Shown: positions 1-6,322 of the stretch, piece after piece
How the letters are laid out: the number at the start of each line of letters is the position of its first letter
Numbering within the stretch: the first letter of the stretch is position 1
DNA from: Desulfonema limicola
GTDB taxonomy: Bacteria > Desulfobacterota > Desulfobacteria > Desulfobacterales > Desulfosalsimonadaceae
Assembly: GCA_020722245.1 (NCBI GenBank)
Contig: DYLE01000082.1
Location: 1 to 9,921 of the forward strand
Direction of reading: 5' to 3'
DNA length: 9,921 nt
Program-made: the position numbers and the translations under genes
Notes under the pieces: generated by a model
The model's input: only the letters and a program-made list of their open reading frames with translations
Told to the model about the DNA's origin: nothing
Database searches by the model: none

Positions 1-21
1 GCAATGCCGCAGGCATTTACG

Positions 22-54
22 CAAACTTTAGATCACTTCAAACTTTAGTCACTT
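22..54. repeat. Short tandem repeat, two imperfect units
   Basis: Two adjacent copies of a 16-17 base unit, CAAACTTTAG(A)TCACTT, lie at 22-38 and 39-54. They differ by one inserted A. They sit in the noncoding stretch before the first gene. No function is evident; they may be a regulatory repeat or part of an interspersed intergenic element. Confidence 0.6.
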
Positions 55-128
55 GGCACTTTTTTCGGGCAGAGCCGAAGAACCCTCACCCGGCCCAAAG
101 GACCCGGTTTTTCAAGATAAAATAAAAT

Positions 129-1334
129 ATGAAAACCTATGATGTTGCTGTTATCGGCGCAGGGCCCGGCGGGGCCGTGGCCGCTGCCCTGTGCGCGCAA
201 AGCGGCTTAAAAACCGTCCTTGTGGAAAAAAAAAGGCTTCCGCGGACCAAGCCCTGCGGCGGCGGGGTGACGGCCAAGGCCATGGCCCTGCTGCAAAAAA
301 TCGGCTGTTTCCGGGAGGAATCCATAGAGCGGCTGGTCTCCGGGCTGATGATCCATTTTCCAAAAACCGGCGACTCCTATGAACTGGCATCGGACAAGCC
401 CTACCTGGGAGTGGTCAGCCGGCCGGATTTTGACATGAAGCTGGCCGATCTTGCCCTTGGATCCGGGGCCGAGGTTCGCGAGGCCGAAGGGTTTGTTCAG
501 TACCGGCGAAAAACCCCCTATCAGCTTGAAATACAGACCGAGGCGTCGGATTTTTGCGCCTCCATTTTGATCGGGGCGGACGGGTTTCACAGCCGGGTGA
601 GGCGTCAGGTTTTGCAGGAGATGGGAAAGGACATTCCAATACGGCCCGGAATTTTCGGTCTGTGCTGCGAGGTCCCCATGGACAGCGCCGGTTCGCTCTT
701 TGAGGATCGCTGCCACCTTTTTTTTGATGTTATGGAAAACACCGGCTACGGCTGGGCTTTTCCCGGAAACCGGGTTTTTAATATCGGCCTGGTTTTTCAT
801 GCGGAAAAAGGCAAGACCCCCCTTGCGGCTTCAAGCCCCGTGGAGGCGTTTAAGCTTTTCATGCGAAGCATCACCCCAAAAGAGACCCCTTGGAAGCGGC
901 TTTACGGGGGCTTTATTCCGTTGTTTGATCGCGGCGGCGAGCCGGTGGTTCAAAGCAAAAACCTGCTGCTTGTGGGGGATGCGGCCGGTTTTGTGGACGC
1001 CTGGACCGGGGAAGGGATTTACTACAGCATCCAAAGCGCGGTTTGCGCCCACCAGGCTGTTTGTGAGGCGGTCTTTCATCAAAAAGGTTTTCATTTTCCT
1101 TCAAATTATGCGAGGCTGTGCAGGCGATCCTTTTATACCGAGCTGAAAATGTCGGCCTGGGCCGCGGGCTTTTTTAAGGCCCTGCCTTCAGCCTATTATC
1201 TGTTGCGGCATTTGCGGGTGCGGGCGCTTTTTCTTCCGCATACCATGGGAGAAATCGGCTATGTTCGGGCGTTTTTAAAGGCCTTTGCCTATAGCCTGGG
1301 GTACAAGGCGTCTGTGTTGAAAGACCGGGGGTGA
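129..1334 (+). CDS. Geranylgeranyl reductase-family FAD-dependent oxidoreductase
   Basis: A 401-residue flavoprotein. Seen: the N-terminal dinucleotide-binding motif GAGPGGA (residues 10-16), with an acidic residue, E33, closing the Rossmann fold. PCGGG at 42-46 is typical of the geranylgeranyl reductase branch. A second FAD motif, LIGADGFHSRVRR, starts near 147, and LLLVGDAAGFVDAWTGEG starts near 279. Known for the family: NAD(P)H- or ferredoxin-linked reduction of isoprenoid double bonds, for example in archaeal-type lipids, chlorophyll or menaquinone side chains; many bacterial members are uncharacterised. The substrate here cannot be read from sequence; a quinone or polyprenyl side chain is the likeliest guess. 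Length is normal and no frame is broken. The ATG follows an AT-rich stretch (AAGATAAAATAAAAT) without a good Shine-Dalgarno. It appears to be transcribed alone, since a possible terminator follows. Confidence 0.88.
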   Translation: MKTYDVAVIGAGPGGAVAAALCAQSGLKTVLVEKKRLPRTKPCGGGVTAKAMALLQKIGCFREESIERLVSGLMIHFPKTGDSYELASDKPYLGVVSRPDFDMKLADLALGSGAEVREAEGFVQYRRKTPYQLEIQTEASDFCASILIGADGFHSRVRRQVLQEMGKDIPIRPGIFGLCCEVPMDSAGSLFEDRCHLFFDVMENTGYGWAFPGNRVFNIGLVFHAEKGKTPLAASSPVEAFKLFMRSITPKETPWKRLYGGFIPLFDRGGEPVVQSKNLLLVGDAAGFVDAWTGEGIYYSIQSAVCAHQAVCEAVFHQKGFHFPSNYARLCRRSFYTELKMSAWAAGFFKALPSAYYLLRHLRVRALFLPHTMGEIGYVRAFLKAFAYSLGYKASVLKDRG

Positions 1335-1370
1335 TCCTAACCCTCCGCGCGCATTGAAAAGCATTTGATT

Positions 1371-1388
1371 CCGCTTTGCGGTATTTTT
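1371..1388 (+). terminator. Possible weak rho-independent terminator after the reductase
   Basis: CCGC-TTT-GCGG at 1371-1381 forms a 4-bp GC-only hairpin, followed directly by TATTTTT. The stem is short for an intrinsic terminator, but its position about 40 bases after the reductase stop fits. Confidence 0.35.
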
Positions 1389-1425
1389 GCAGAAAGCAAC
1401 TTATCGATTTTTTTAAAAAATTTAT

Positions 1426-1484
1426 ACCACCGAGTGCACAGAGAAAAAATGATTTTTTTCCATGTCCTCCGTGATCTCAGTGGT
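1426..1484. repeat. Long imperfect inverted repeat (REP/MITE-like)
   Basis: The 18-base arms at 1426-1443 (ACCACCGAGTGCACAGAG) and 1467-1484 (CTCCGTGATCTCAGTGGT) are reverse complements at 14 of 18 positions. The loop holds an A6-TGA-T7 mini-hairpin at 1444-1459. Arms of the form CACNGAG...CTCNGTG recall interspersed intergenic repeats in deltaproteobacterial genomes, but I cannot check copy number here. The element lies in the leader of the membrane-protein gene and could fold in its mRNA. Confidence 0.6.
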
Positions 1485-1540
1485 TGATTTGTTTATTCTT
1501 CAAACTGGAAAAATATAAGCGCTATGAAAGGAAGCAGGTT

Positions 1541-2224
1541 ATGACCCGACCGTTTATGAAGGCCGGCTTTATCGGCGTGCTCGTCATCATCATGAGCATT
1601 GTGCTGATGGGCGTTTTCCCCTCCAAAGCCCCGTCCCTGCCTGAAGGGTTTTTTACACCCATCATCGCCTTTGAGTTTGCGCATACCCAAGAAGAGGTGA
1701 TCGCGATGTTCGGCGGGCCTGAATCCGGGACGCGCCAGGCCATGACCTCGGCCATGGATCTGGGAAACCGGCTGGACTACCTCTACATGTGCCTTTATTC
1801 CTTGTTTTTACTCACATTTTGCGCGATTGCTGCAAAGCTTTCAGGCAAAAAATACGTCTACGCCGGGGTTCTGATCGCTCTGGTGGCGCTTCTGGCGGAC
1901 GCCTTTGAAAACATCCAATTGCTCTCGATCACCGCAAAGCTTCCGGACGGGGATTTCAGCCGGGAGCTGATGCTTTTGCAGGTTTTTACCTGGATCAAAT
2001 GGGGAGGCATTGTGGCGGTGTTCTGGGTGCTGATTCCCTGGTTTATGAAGGGGAAAATTTTTTCTAAAATCATCGGCGTCGCCGGAATCACAAGCGGCCT
2101 GCTGGCGGTCGCCGCCTACCTTCATCGTTCGGTGATCAATGAAATATTTTGCCTGACCGTGGCGGTGATGTTCCTGTTGATGATCATCTACTGCTTTGCT
2201 TTTAAAACCGATGAAACTGCTTAA
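1541..2224 (+). CDS. Six-helix integral membrane protein, unknown function
   Basis: A 227-residue hydrophobic protein that I do not recognise as a named family. The reading frame opens at a TTG at 1484, but ATG 1541 is preferred because GAAAGGAAGCAGG lies just upstream and the TTG lies inside the inverted repeat. Likely membrane segments are at about 9-27, 79-99, 105-120, 151-168, 177-193 and 200-221. A 50-residue loop between helices 1 and 2 probably faces the periplasm. The third helix ends in DAFENIQLL (120-128), with D120, E123 and N124 at the membrane edge, the most likely functional residues. Its last codons overlap the start of the downstream serine hydrolase by 14 bp, so the two are probably co-transcribed and translationally coupled. 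A role in the same envelope or lipid process is possible but not shown. Confidence 0.75.
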   Translation: MTRPFMKAGFIGVLVIIMSIVLMGVFPSKAPSLPEGFFTPIIAFEFAHTQEEVIAMFGGPESGTRQAMTSAMDLGNRLDYLYMCLYSLFLLTFCAIAAKLSGKKYVYAGVLIALVALLADAFENIQLLSITAKLPDGDFSRELMLLQVFTWIKWGGIVAVFWVLIPWFMKGKIFSKIIGVAGITSGLLAVAAYLHRSVINEIFCLTVAVMFLLMIIYCFAFKTDETA

Positions 2225-3557
2225 CAACCTGACATCACGGATTTGCAGGACGATTCGCGTTCCGGACGACCTGGCCTCCGTGACCAGTTATGACCCGGCA
2301 GACGAGGCCGACCCGGCCGATGCAGGAATGACCCGGGAAGGGGTTGATGAGATCTGGGCCAGCGTGGAAAACCTCTACCGGACCGGGGTTTATCCGGGGA
2401 TCACCTTCTGCCTGCGCCGTCACGGGAAGGTGGTGCTCAACCGGGGCATCGGCCACAGCCGGGGCAACGGCCCGGGCGATCCCCCGGATGCCGAAAAAAT
2501 CCTGATCACGCCGGACACGCCGATCTGTCAATACTCCGCGGCCAAGGCCGTGACCGCCATGCTGATTCACCTGCTGGCCGAGCGCTCCCTGATCAACCTG
2601 TCGGACCCGGTCTCACGCTACATCCCCGAATTTTCCGCCCACGGCAAGCAGCACATCACCCTTCATCACCTGATCTCCCATCACGGCGGCATACCGGCCC
2701 CTCCGCCGGGCACCGACCCCGAAATCCTTTTCGACCATGACCGGTTTATTCAACTGATCTGCGATTTAAAGCCCATCTCCAAAGACGGCCGTAAAACGGC
2801 CTATCACGCCATCACCGGCGGCGCCATCATGGGCGAGGTGGTCCGCCGGGTCACGGGAAAGGATATCCGGGAGTTTCTGCGGGAGGCCATTCAAAAGCCC
2901 CTGGGGTTTCGATACCTAAACTACGGGGTGCCGGAAAAAGACATTCCCCGGGTGGCGGTCAACTACGATACCGGGCCGCCCCTGGTGTTTCCGTTATCCA
3001 CCCTTGTCCGGCGGGCCCTGAGCGCTTCCTGGGGGGAGGTCGTGCGCATCTCAAACCAGCCCCGGTTTATGCGGGTCATCATACCGGCCGCAAACCTGGT
3101 GGCAACAGCCAATGAGATGTCCATGTTCTTTCAGCTTCTGCTAAACGGCGGCGAATTAAACGGGGTGCGGATTTTCAAGCCCGCCACCATCCAGCGGGCG
3201 ACCGAGGCCGTGGACCGGATGTGGTTTGACGGCACCATGGTGATTCCCATGCGATACAGCGAGGGGTTTATGCTGGGCGCCTCGCCCGTGGGGCTGTGGG
3301 GGCCGTATTGCGAATCGGCCTTCGGGCATATCGGGTTTATCAATATTTTTTGCTGGGCCGATCCGGCCCGGGATATCGCGGTTTCCCTTCAGACCACCGG
3401 CAAGTCCCTGATCGGGTCGCATCTTCTGCCTCTGGCGCGGTTCTTGTCCGCGGTGTGCCGAAACTGCGGGATGCAGGAAACCCGCGAATCCACCGACAAT
3501 GGAATTTTTCTTGGAGCGTTTCAGAACCTGCTGCGAAGGTTCCTGCTGAGGGAGTGA
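2211..3557 (+). CDS. Serine hydrolase, beta-lactamase (class C/esterase EstB-like) family
   Basis: A 448-residue beta-lactamase-fold hydrolase. Seen: the nucleophile motif S-A-A-K with S109 and K112, the second motif Y198-H-A followed by GEVVRR, which is typical of the esterase-like branch, and G-H-I-G at 372-375 in place of the KTG box. HLISHHGGIPAPPPG is also characteristic. Family members include esterases, D-aminopeptidase-like enzymes and transferases; the YHA/HIG variants suggest an esterase or peptidase-type enzyme rather than a resistance beta-lactamase. No signal peptide or lipobox is visible, so it is probably cytoplasmic. An in-frame TTG at 2196 would add five residues. ATG 2211 is chosen as the canonical codon; neither has a strong ribosome site, consistent with coupling to the overlapping upstream membrane-protein gene. 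The substrate is unknown. Confidence 0.87.
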   Translation: MKLLNNLTSRICRTIRVPDDLASVTSYDPADEADPADAGMTREGVDEIWASVENLYRTGVYPGITFCLRRHGKVVLNRGIGHSRGNGPGDPPDAEKILITPDTPICQYSAAKAVTAMLIHLLAERSLINLSDPVSRYIPEFSAHGKQHITLHHLISHHGGIPAPPPGTDPEILFDHDRFIQLICDLKPISKDGRKTAYHAITGGAIMGEVVRRVTGKDIREFLREAIQKPLGFRYLNYGVPEKDIPRVAVNYDTGPPLVFPLSTLVRRALSASWGEVVRISNQPRFMRVIIPAANLVATANEMSMFFQLLLNGGELNGVRIFKPATIQRATEAVDRMWFDGTMVIPMRYSEGFMLGASPVGLWGPYCESAFGHIGFINIFCWADPARDIAVSLQTTGKSLIGSHLLPLARFLSAVCRNCGMQETRESTDNGIFLGAFQNLLRRFLLRE

Positions 3558-3586
3558 TCGGGCCTGTTTTTTAAATGAGGTTTCAG

Positions 3587-3614
3587 GGAACATTTCTGAT
3601 GAAAACCTGTCTAA
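3587..3614 (+). promoter_or_regulatory. Sigma-E (ECF)-type promoter before the sigma factor gene
   Basis: GGAAC at 3587-3591 and TCTAA at 3610-3614 are separated by 18 bases. These elements and this spacing match the E. coli sigma-E consensus, including the rpoE P2 promoter. Transcription would begin about 5-7 bases beyond the -10, at or within the sigma start codon (ATG 3619-3621). This predicts autoregulation and possibly a leaderless mRNA. Confidence 0.6.
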
Positions 3615-3618
3615 GTCC

Positions 3619-4227
3619 ATGAATAAACAGATTCCCTCAACCGAACGCCCCGTCCCTGACGACGCCCTGATCCGCGCCTATCTGAGCGGCGAGGCCCGCG
3701 CGTTTGACGCGCTGGTGAACCGGCACAAGGACCGGGTGTTTAACCTGTGTTACCGGTTTTTGGGGGATTACCATGAGGCCGACGATACCGCCCAGGAGGT
3801 GTTTATCAAGGTGTTTCGGTCATTAAACCGGTTCAGGTTTGAATCGGCGTTTTCCACATGGGTTTACCGGATCGCCGTCAACGCCTGTAAAAACCGCATC
3901 AATTCAATAGAATACCGGTATAAAAAATGGATGCGCCGGCTGGACGCCGCTGTCCCGTCCCTTGACTGCGAGGCGCAAAACACCGCGCCGGAGGCCTCCA
4001 ACACCCCCGTGGAAAGGCTGGAGCAAAAGGAACGCGCCGAGCAGATCAGCCGGGCGCTTAGCGCCCTTTCCGGCAACAAAAAAACCGTGGCGGTGTTGCG
4101 GGATATCGAAGGACTGTCCTATGAGGAGATCAGCCGGATCACCGGGCTTAAACCCGGCACCGTCAAGTCAACCCTGGCCCGGGCAAGGGCGGATCTTCAA
4201 AAAAGATTAAGAGGGCTGATCCCATGA
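3619..4227 (+). CDS. ECF RNA polymerase sigma factor (RpoE/SigW-like)
   Basis: A 202-residue sigma-70-family factor with only regions 2 and 4, as in ECF sigmas. Region 2 covers about residues 28-95: AFDALVNRHKDRVFNLCYRF, then DDTAQEVFIKVF for core binding and -10 contact, then FSTWVYRIAVNACKNR. A charged linker of about 40 residues follows. Region 4 covers about 138-198, with the helix-turn-helix LSYEEISRITGLKPGTVKS that reads the -35 box. Its role is to direct RNA polymerase to a stress regulon, probably envelope stress given its partner. It overlaps the anti-sigma gene by ATGA (4 bp), so they form an operon. No Shine-Dalgarno precedes the ATG, and no alternative start lies nearby. A matching sigma-E-type promoter lies immediately upstream, suggesting positive autoregulation. 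Confidence 0.95.
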   Translation: MNKQIPSTERPVPDDALIRAYLSGEARAFDALVNRHKDRVFNLCYRFLGDYHEADDTAQEVFIKVFRSLNRFRFESAFSTWVYRIAVNACKNRINSIEYRYKKWMRRLDAAVPSLDCEAQNTAPEASNTPVERLEQKERAEQISRALSALSGNKKTVAVLRDIEGLSYEEISRITGLKPGTVKSTLARARADLQKRLRGLIP

Positions 4228-5222
4228 CGCGCCTGTATATTGAGAAATATTTATCGGATTACCTCGACAACCTTCTGGATGAGGCGACGCGAAACCAGGT
4301 GGACCGCCACCTTAAAACCTGCCCCCGGTGCAGGGCGAGGCTGGAATCGTTAAAAGGGGTTATGGATCAGCTCGCCGGCATGCCGAAGATTGAGGCCCCG
4401 CCTGATTTTCTGGATAAGCTGCATGCGAAAATAGATGCGGAATCAACGATCAAACGGATAGGCAAAGCCCTGTTTATGCCGTTTAGGATCAAAATCCCCC
4501 TGCAACTGGTGACCGCGGCGGCCCTGGGCCTGCTGATCTTTGTGATTATCTCTCCGATTCAGAAAGACCCGCTCCTTCGGCGGCAGGTCCTCAATGAGGA
4601 AATCATGACCAAAGCGCCGATGGTTTCCGAACCGGCTTTCAACCGGGAAAAGCTTGCGGTCCAGGCCGGGAAAGATCAAGCCGATGAAGCGGCATTAAGG
4701 GAAGGCGCGTCTGAAAAGCCCATGGGCGCGGCCCTGCCGCAGGGAATGAAGGCGGGACCTGCCAAACAAGAAACCCGGCGACCGGAACCGGCCCTCATTA
4801 CCCTAAGGCTTAAGCCGAAAGAGAAAAAATCCGCTGTCCATGCCCCGGCAGCTGCGGATCAGGCCGCCGGGATTGAGGATAAGGATGAGGTGACGCGGCA
4901 GATGCAGACCTACGCCGCATCGGATTCGGCACTGCCAGCCAAAAGCATGGAGGCCGCCGCCATGCCGGAAGAACCGGCCCGGCCCGTGGAGGACCTGCTT
5001 CAGCGCATCGAGCGCATGGTCGGCGAGGTAAACGGCAGGGTGGTCTTTGTGGCAAAGGATGCCCAAGGCCGGCCCGCATCCATCCAAATCGAGATTTCGG
5101 CCGATCAATACGACCGGTTCATCGTCCGGCTCAGGGCCTACGGGGACTATCCAACCCCTCCGCCCAAAACAGGTTTACTCAAAAACCAATCGGTGCTGGT
5201 GACCATTGAGTTGATCCCATAG
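4224..5222 (+). CDS. Membrane anti-sigma factor with zf-HC2 zinc domain
   Basis: A 332-residue partner of the preceding sigma factor. Residues 1-40 carry the zinc anti-sigma motif H29-x3-C33-x2-C36 (putative zinc finger, zf-HC2/ZAS), which normally binds and sequesters the sigma factor. One membrane helix lies at about 91-110 (LVTAAALGLLIFVIISPI). The rest is probably periplasmic: a long Ala/Pro/Glu/Lys-rich, low-complexity linker (about 115-250), then a folded C-terminal domain (about 255-332) with strands such as GRVVFVAKD and IQIEISADQYDRFIVRL. That end resembles the DUF2275-type domain seen in zf-HC2 proteins of Deltaproteobacteria; I am only moderately sure of the domain name. Expected mechanism: envelope stress is sensed by the periplasmic part and releases the sigma factor, by proteolysis or conformational change. 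The start overlaps the sigma stop by 4 bp. Confidence 0.88.
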   Translation: MTRLYIEKYLSDYLDNLLDEATRNQVDRHLKTCPRCRARLESLKGVMDQLAGMPKIEAPPDFLDKLHAKIDAESTIKRIGKALFMPFRIKIPLQLVTAAALGLLIFVIISPIQKDPLLRRQVLNEEIMTKAPMVSEPAFNREKLAVQAGKDQADEAALREGASEKPMGAALPQGMKAGPAKQETRRPEPALITLRLKPKEKKSAVHAPAAADQAAGIEDKDEVTRQMQTYAASDSALPAKSMEAAAMPEEPARPVEDLLQRIERMVGEVNGRVVFVAKDAQGRPASIQIEISADQYDRFIVRLRAYGDYPTPPPKTGLLKNQSVLVTIELIP

Positions 5223-5234
5223 TCCTGACGCCCG

Positions 5235-5381
5235 ATGCCGAAAGAAGAAATGAAAACCATTGAAGTTTTTGGAAAGCATTTACAAAAAAAGACAACCCCG
5301 ATTCATGTAAAAAAAATGGGAGGTTCAGGAAAGATTGTGATATATATCTTTTCGGTGGCCGATTTTCACAACCAGAATTAA
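5235..5381 (+). pseudogene. Short ORF resembling a ParB C-terminal tail, probable remnant
   Basis: A 48-codon frame with no ribosome binding site. Residues 10-44 (from EVFGKHLQKKTTPIHVKK to KIVIYIFSVADF) follow the pattern of the ParB C-terminal dimerisation domain: a helix, then L-x-T-x-V-x-I, a basic Gly-rich turn, and G-K-I-x-I-x-Y-x-S-x-x-D. The final leucine-rich helix is absent. The last 57 bases overlap the 3' end of the convergent RelE gene, whose C-terminus is itself normal, so part of the likeness may be chance. It is either a decayed parB end or a coincidental frame. Confidence 0.3.
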
Positions 5382-5591
5382 GAGAACATCTTCTTGGATT
5401 TCATAGATTATTCGATAGTCTCCAACACGTATTCTGTGAAAAGGATTATTGCCTTTCATTTTGGTTGTATCAGGATTTGGCAGGGCTTCCGCCAGGCTGT
5501 CGATTTTATCGGCTATACGCTTTTGATCAGCTTTGGGTATCTTTTTCAGCGCTTTTGCCGCCGAGACCTTGACCTCAATACGATAATTCAA
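5325..5591 (-). CDS. RelE/ParE-family toxin
   Basis: An 88-residue basic protein of the RelE mRNA-interferase superfamily. Seen: the N-terminal pattern YRIEVKVSAAKALKKIPK with a helical hairpin at about 8-36, the hallmark RVGDYRIIYEI at 55-65, and the C-terminal GHRKDIYHNL at 78-87. Length is typical (about 85-95). Family members cleave mRNA on the ribosome; the conserved arginines (R55, R60, R80) and Y84 are candidate catalytic or RNA-binding residues. The start overlaps the antitoxin stop by ATGA (5588-5591), so synthesis follows the antitoxin. The pair looks complete and functional. It lies on the strand opposite to its neighbours, which suggests independent acquisition. The 3' end is convergent with the small ParB-like fragment. 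Confidence 0.92.
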   Translation of the reverse strand: MNYRIEVKVSAAKALKKIPKADQKRIADKIDSLAEALPNPDTTKMKGNNPFHRIRVGDYRIIYEIQEDVLLILVVKIGHRKDIYHNLS

Positions 5592-5839
5592 AGCGCGAGT
5601 TCCTCTTTCAATTTATCCCAGAGGATTGGCTCTCCAGGCTCTTTTTTGGCCTTCCACGCATCCTCAATGTCGATCCGGTCCTCTATCTCCTGCAGGAGTT
5701 TAAGCTCTTTCAAAGAAACAATCGCGGCAACCGGCTCTCCCCTCCGGGTCAACACAAAGGATTCATCCCCAAAAGCAACTCTGTTGATGATGTTTGAAAA
5801 TTTTTTCCTGGCGTCAGCGGTTGTTATTTTATTAATCAT
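5588..5839 (-). CDS. Phd/YefM-family antitoxin
   Basis: An 83-residue antitoxin partner of the RelE-like toxin. The N-terminal DNA-binding and dimerisation part, TTADARKKFSNIINRVAFGD (6-25), followed by LTRRGEPVAAIVSLKEL (30-46), is the classic Phd/YefM signature. The acidic C-terminal tail (about 50-83, rich in E, D, K and W) would wrap around and block the toxin. On the - strand the ATG is preceded by GAGGGG (complement of 5846-5851) at good spacing. Family members repress their own operon, alone and more strongly with toxin; TGTACA repeats upstream are the likely binding sites. Confidence 0.93.
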   Translation of the reverse strand: MINKITTADARKKFSNIINRVAFGDESFVLTRRGEPVAAIVSLKELKLLQEIEDRIDIEDAWKAKKEPGEPILWDKLKEELAL

Positions 5840-5872
5840 GATAAGCCCCTCAAATTTATAAAATGTTTATTT

Positions 5873-5909
5873 TGTACATATTGTACATATGCATATTATA
5901 GAATGTCAA
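5873..5909 (-). promoter_or_regulatory. Promoter and TGTACA operator of the Phd/YefM-RelE operon
   Basis: On the - strand a perfect TTGACA (complement of 5904-5909) is followed after 18 bases by TACAAT (complement of 5880-5885). A second -10-like TATAAT lies at 5895-5900. Two TGTACA palindromes at 5873-5878 and 5882-5887, spaced 9 bp centre to centre, overlap and flank the -10. TGTACA is the core recognised by E. coli YefM, although its two sites are spaced differently. This fits autorepression by the antitoxin. Confidence 0.65.
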
Positions 5910-5937
5910 CAAAAAAAGATTTATTGTATTACAAGGA

Positions 5938-5946
5938 TGTTATAAT
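5938..5946 (+). promoter_or_regulatory. Extended -10 promoter for the small basic protein
   Basis: TGTTATAAT at 5938-5946 is a perfect extended -10 (TGn plus TATAAT). No convincing -35 lies 17 bases upstream, which extended -10 promoters tolerate. Transcription would start near 5953, giving a leader of about 45 bases before ATG 5998. It is divergent from the Phd/RelE promoter. Confidence 0.5.
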
Positions 5947-5997
5947 CGGATAGCTGTAAATTTTTCTTCCCTCACTTTCAACCAAGGAGGAACCGAT

Positions 5998-6102
5998 ATG
6001 GGTGACCAGGGAAAAAAAGACAAGGGCAAAAGAGAACAACAGAAAAAGGCTCAGCTGACTTTAAAGGAAAAACGAAAAGCAAAAAAAGAAAAGAAGAAAT
6101 AA
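5998..6102 (+). CDS. Very small lysine-rich basic protein
   Basis: A 34-residue protein, nearly all charged: MGDQGKKDKGKREQQKKAQL, then a Lys/Arg-rich tail ending in KKEKKK. About half the residues are K or R, and there is no cysteine or aromatic residue. The evidence for expression is the strong ribosome site AAGGAGG at 5984-5990, seven bases before the ATG, plus a perfect extended -10 upstream. Comparable tiny Lys-rich proteins of unknown function occur in many bacteria. Such a peptide could bind nucleic acid or ribosomes, but this is inference from charge alone. It sits between two toxin-antitoxin units and shows no sign of being part of either. Confidence 0.65.
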   Translation: MGDQGKKDKGKREQQKKAQLTLKEKRKAKKEKKK

Positions 6103-6105
6103 AGA

Positions 6106-6202
6106 CCCAAAAACCCCATCGTATCACCTGACGCGCCAGCCCTGCCATCCGGACCATAGGGGTTGTTTTGCATTTCAGCGGCGGTTTCATTATATTGATT
6201 AA
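6106..6202. other. Spacer with long-range inverted repeat, possible terminator
   Basis: AAAAACCCCAT near 6108-6118 can pair imperfectly with ATAGGGGTTGTTTT near 6157-6170, enclosing a loop of about 40 bases with further GC-rich pairing. The T-rich right arm could act as a terminator for the small basic gene. The large loop makes this uncertain. No gene is visible on either strand here. Confidence 0.25.
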
Positions 6203-6322
6203 CATAAAGAAATTTTACGCCTTTTAGCTAAAGGTGACAGAGAGATAGAAGCAGGCAAAGGATATGATCTGGATTCTGTCCTTGCTGAAGCCGACTCCCT
6301 TTTGGCCAAGGCCCCCTTGTGA
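6203..6322 (+). pseudogene. C-terminal remnant of an antitoxin gene
   Basis: An open frame of 39 codons runs from just after a stop (TAA 6200-6202) to TGA 6320-6322. It reads HKEILRLLAKGDREIEAGKG, then YDLDSVLAEADSLLAKAPL. The acidic, amphipathic pattern (GDREIEAGKG.DLDSVLAEAD) is typical of the toxin-binding tail of a type II antitoxin. Its stop overlaps the following toxin's GTG in the usual antitoxin-toxin arrangement (GTGA). The N-terminal DNA-binding half is missing: no ATG, GTG or TTG starts this frame, and upstream sequence in the other frames does not restore it. It is therefore probably a truncated antitoxin, unless a rare ATT start at 6212 is used. Confidence 0.55.

Noticed and set aside
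1..16. Start of a leftward gene (ATG complement at 14-16)
   Set aside because: Only five codons remain in the window, so nothing supports a gene call.
207..800. 197-codon open frame on the - strand inside the reductase gene
   Set aside because: It lies entirely within a gene with clear FAD motifs, has no recognisable domain, and arises from GC-rich codon bias.
3156..3620. 154-codon - strand frame overlapping the hydrolase 3' end
   Set aside because: Antisense to well-conserved hydrolase sequence; composition rich in H, P, R and Q with no motif.
5394..5861. 155-codon + strand frame across the Phd/RelE region
   Set aside because: It is the complement of two strongly recognised toxin-antitoxin genes with a proper promoter and Shine-Dalgarno on the - strand.
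5978..6205. 75-codon - strand frame with a hydrophobic stretch
   Set aside because: The hydrophobic run is the complement of the lysine codons of the small basic gene, and it has no ribosome site.
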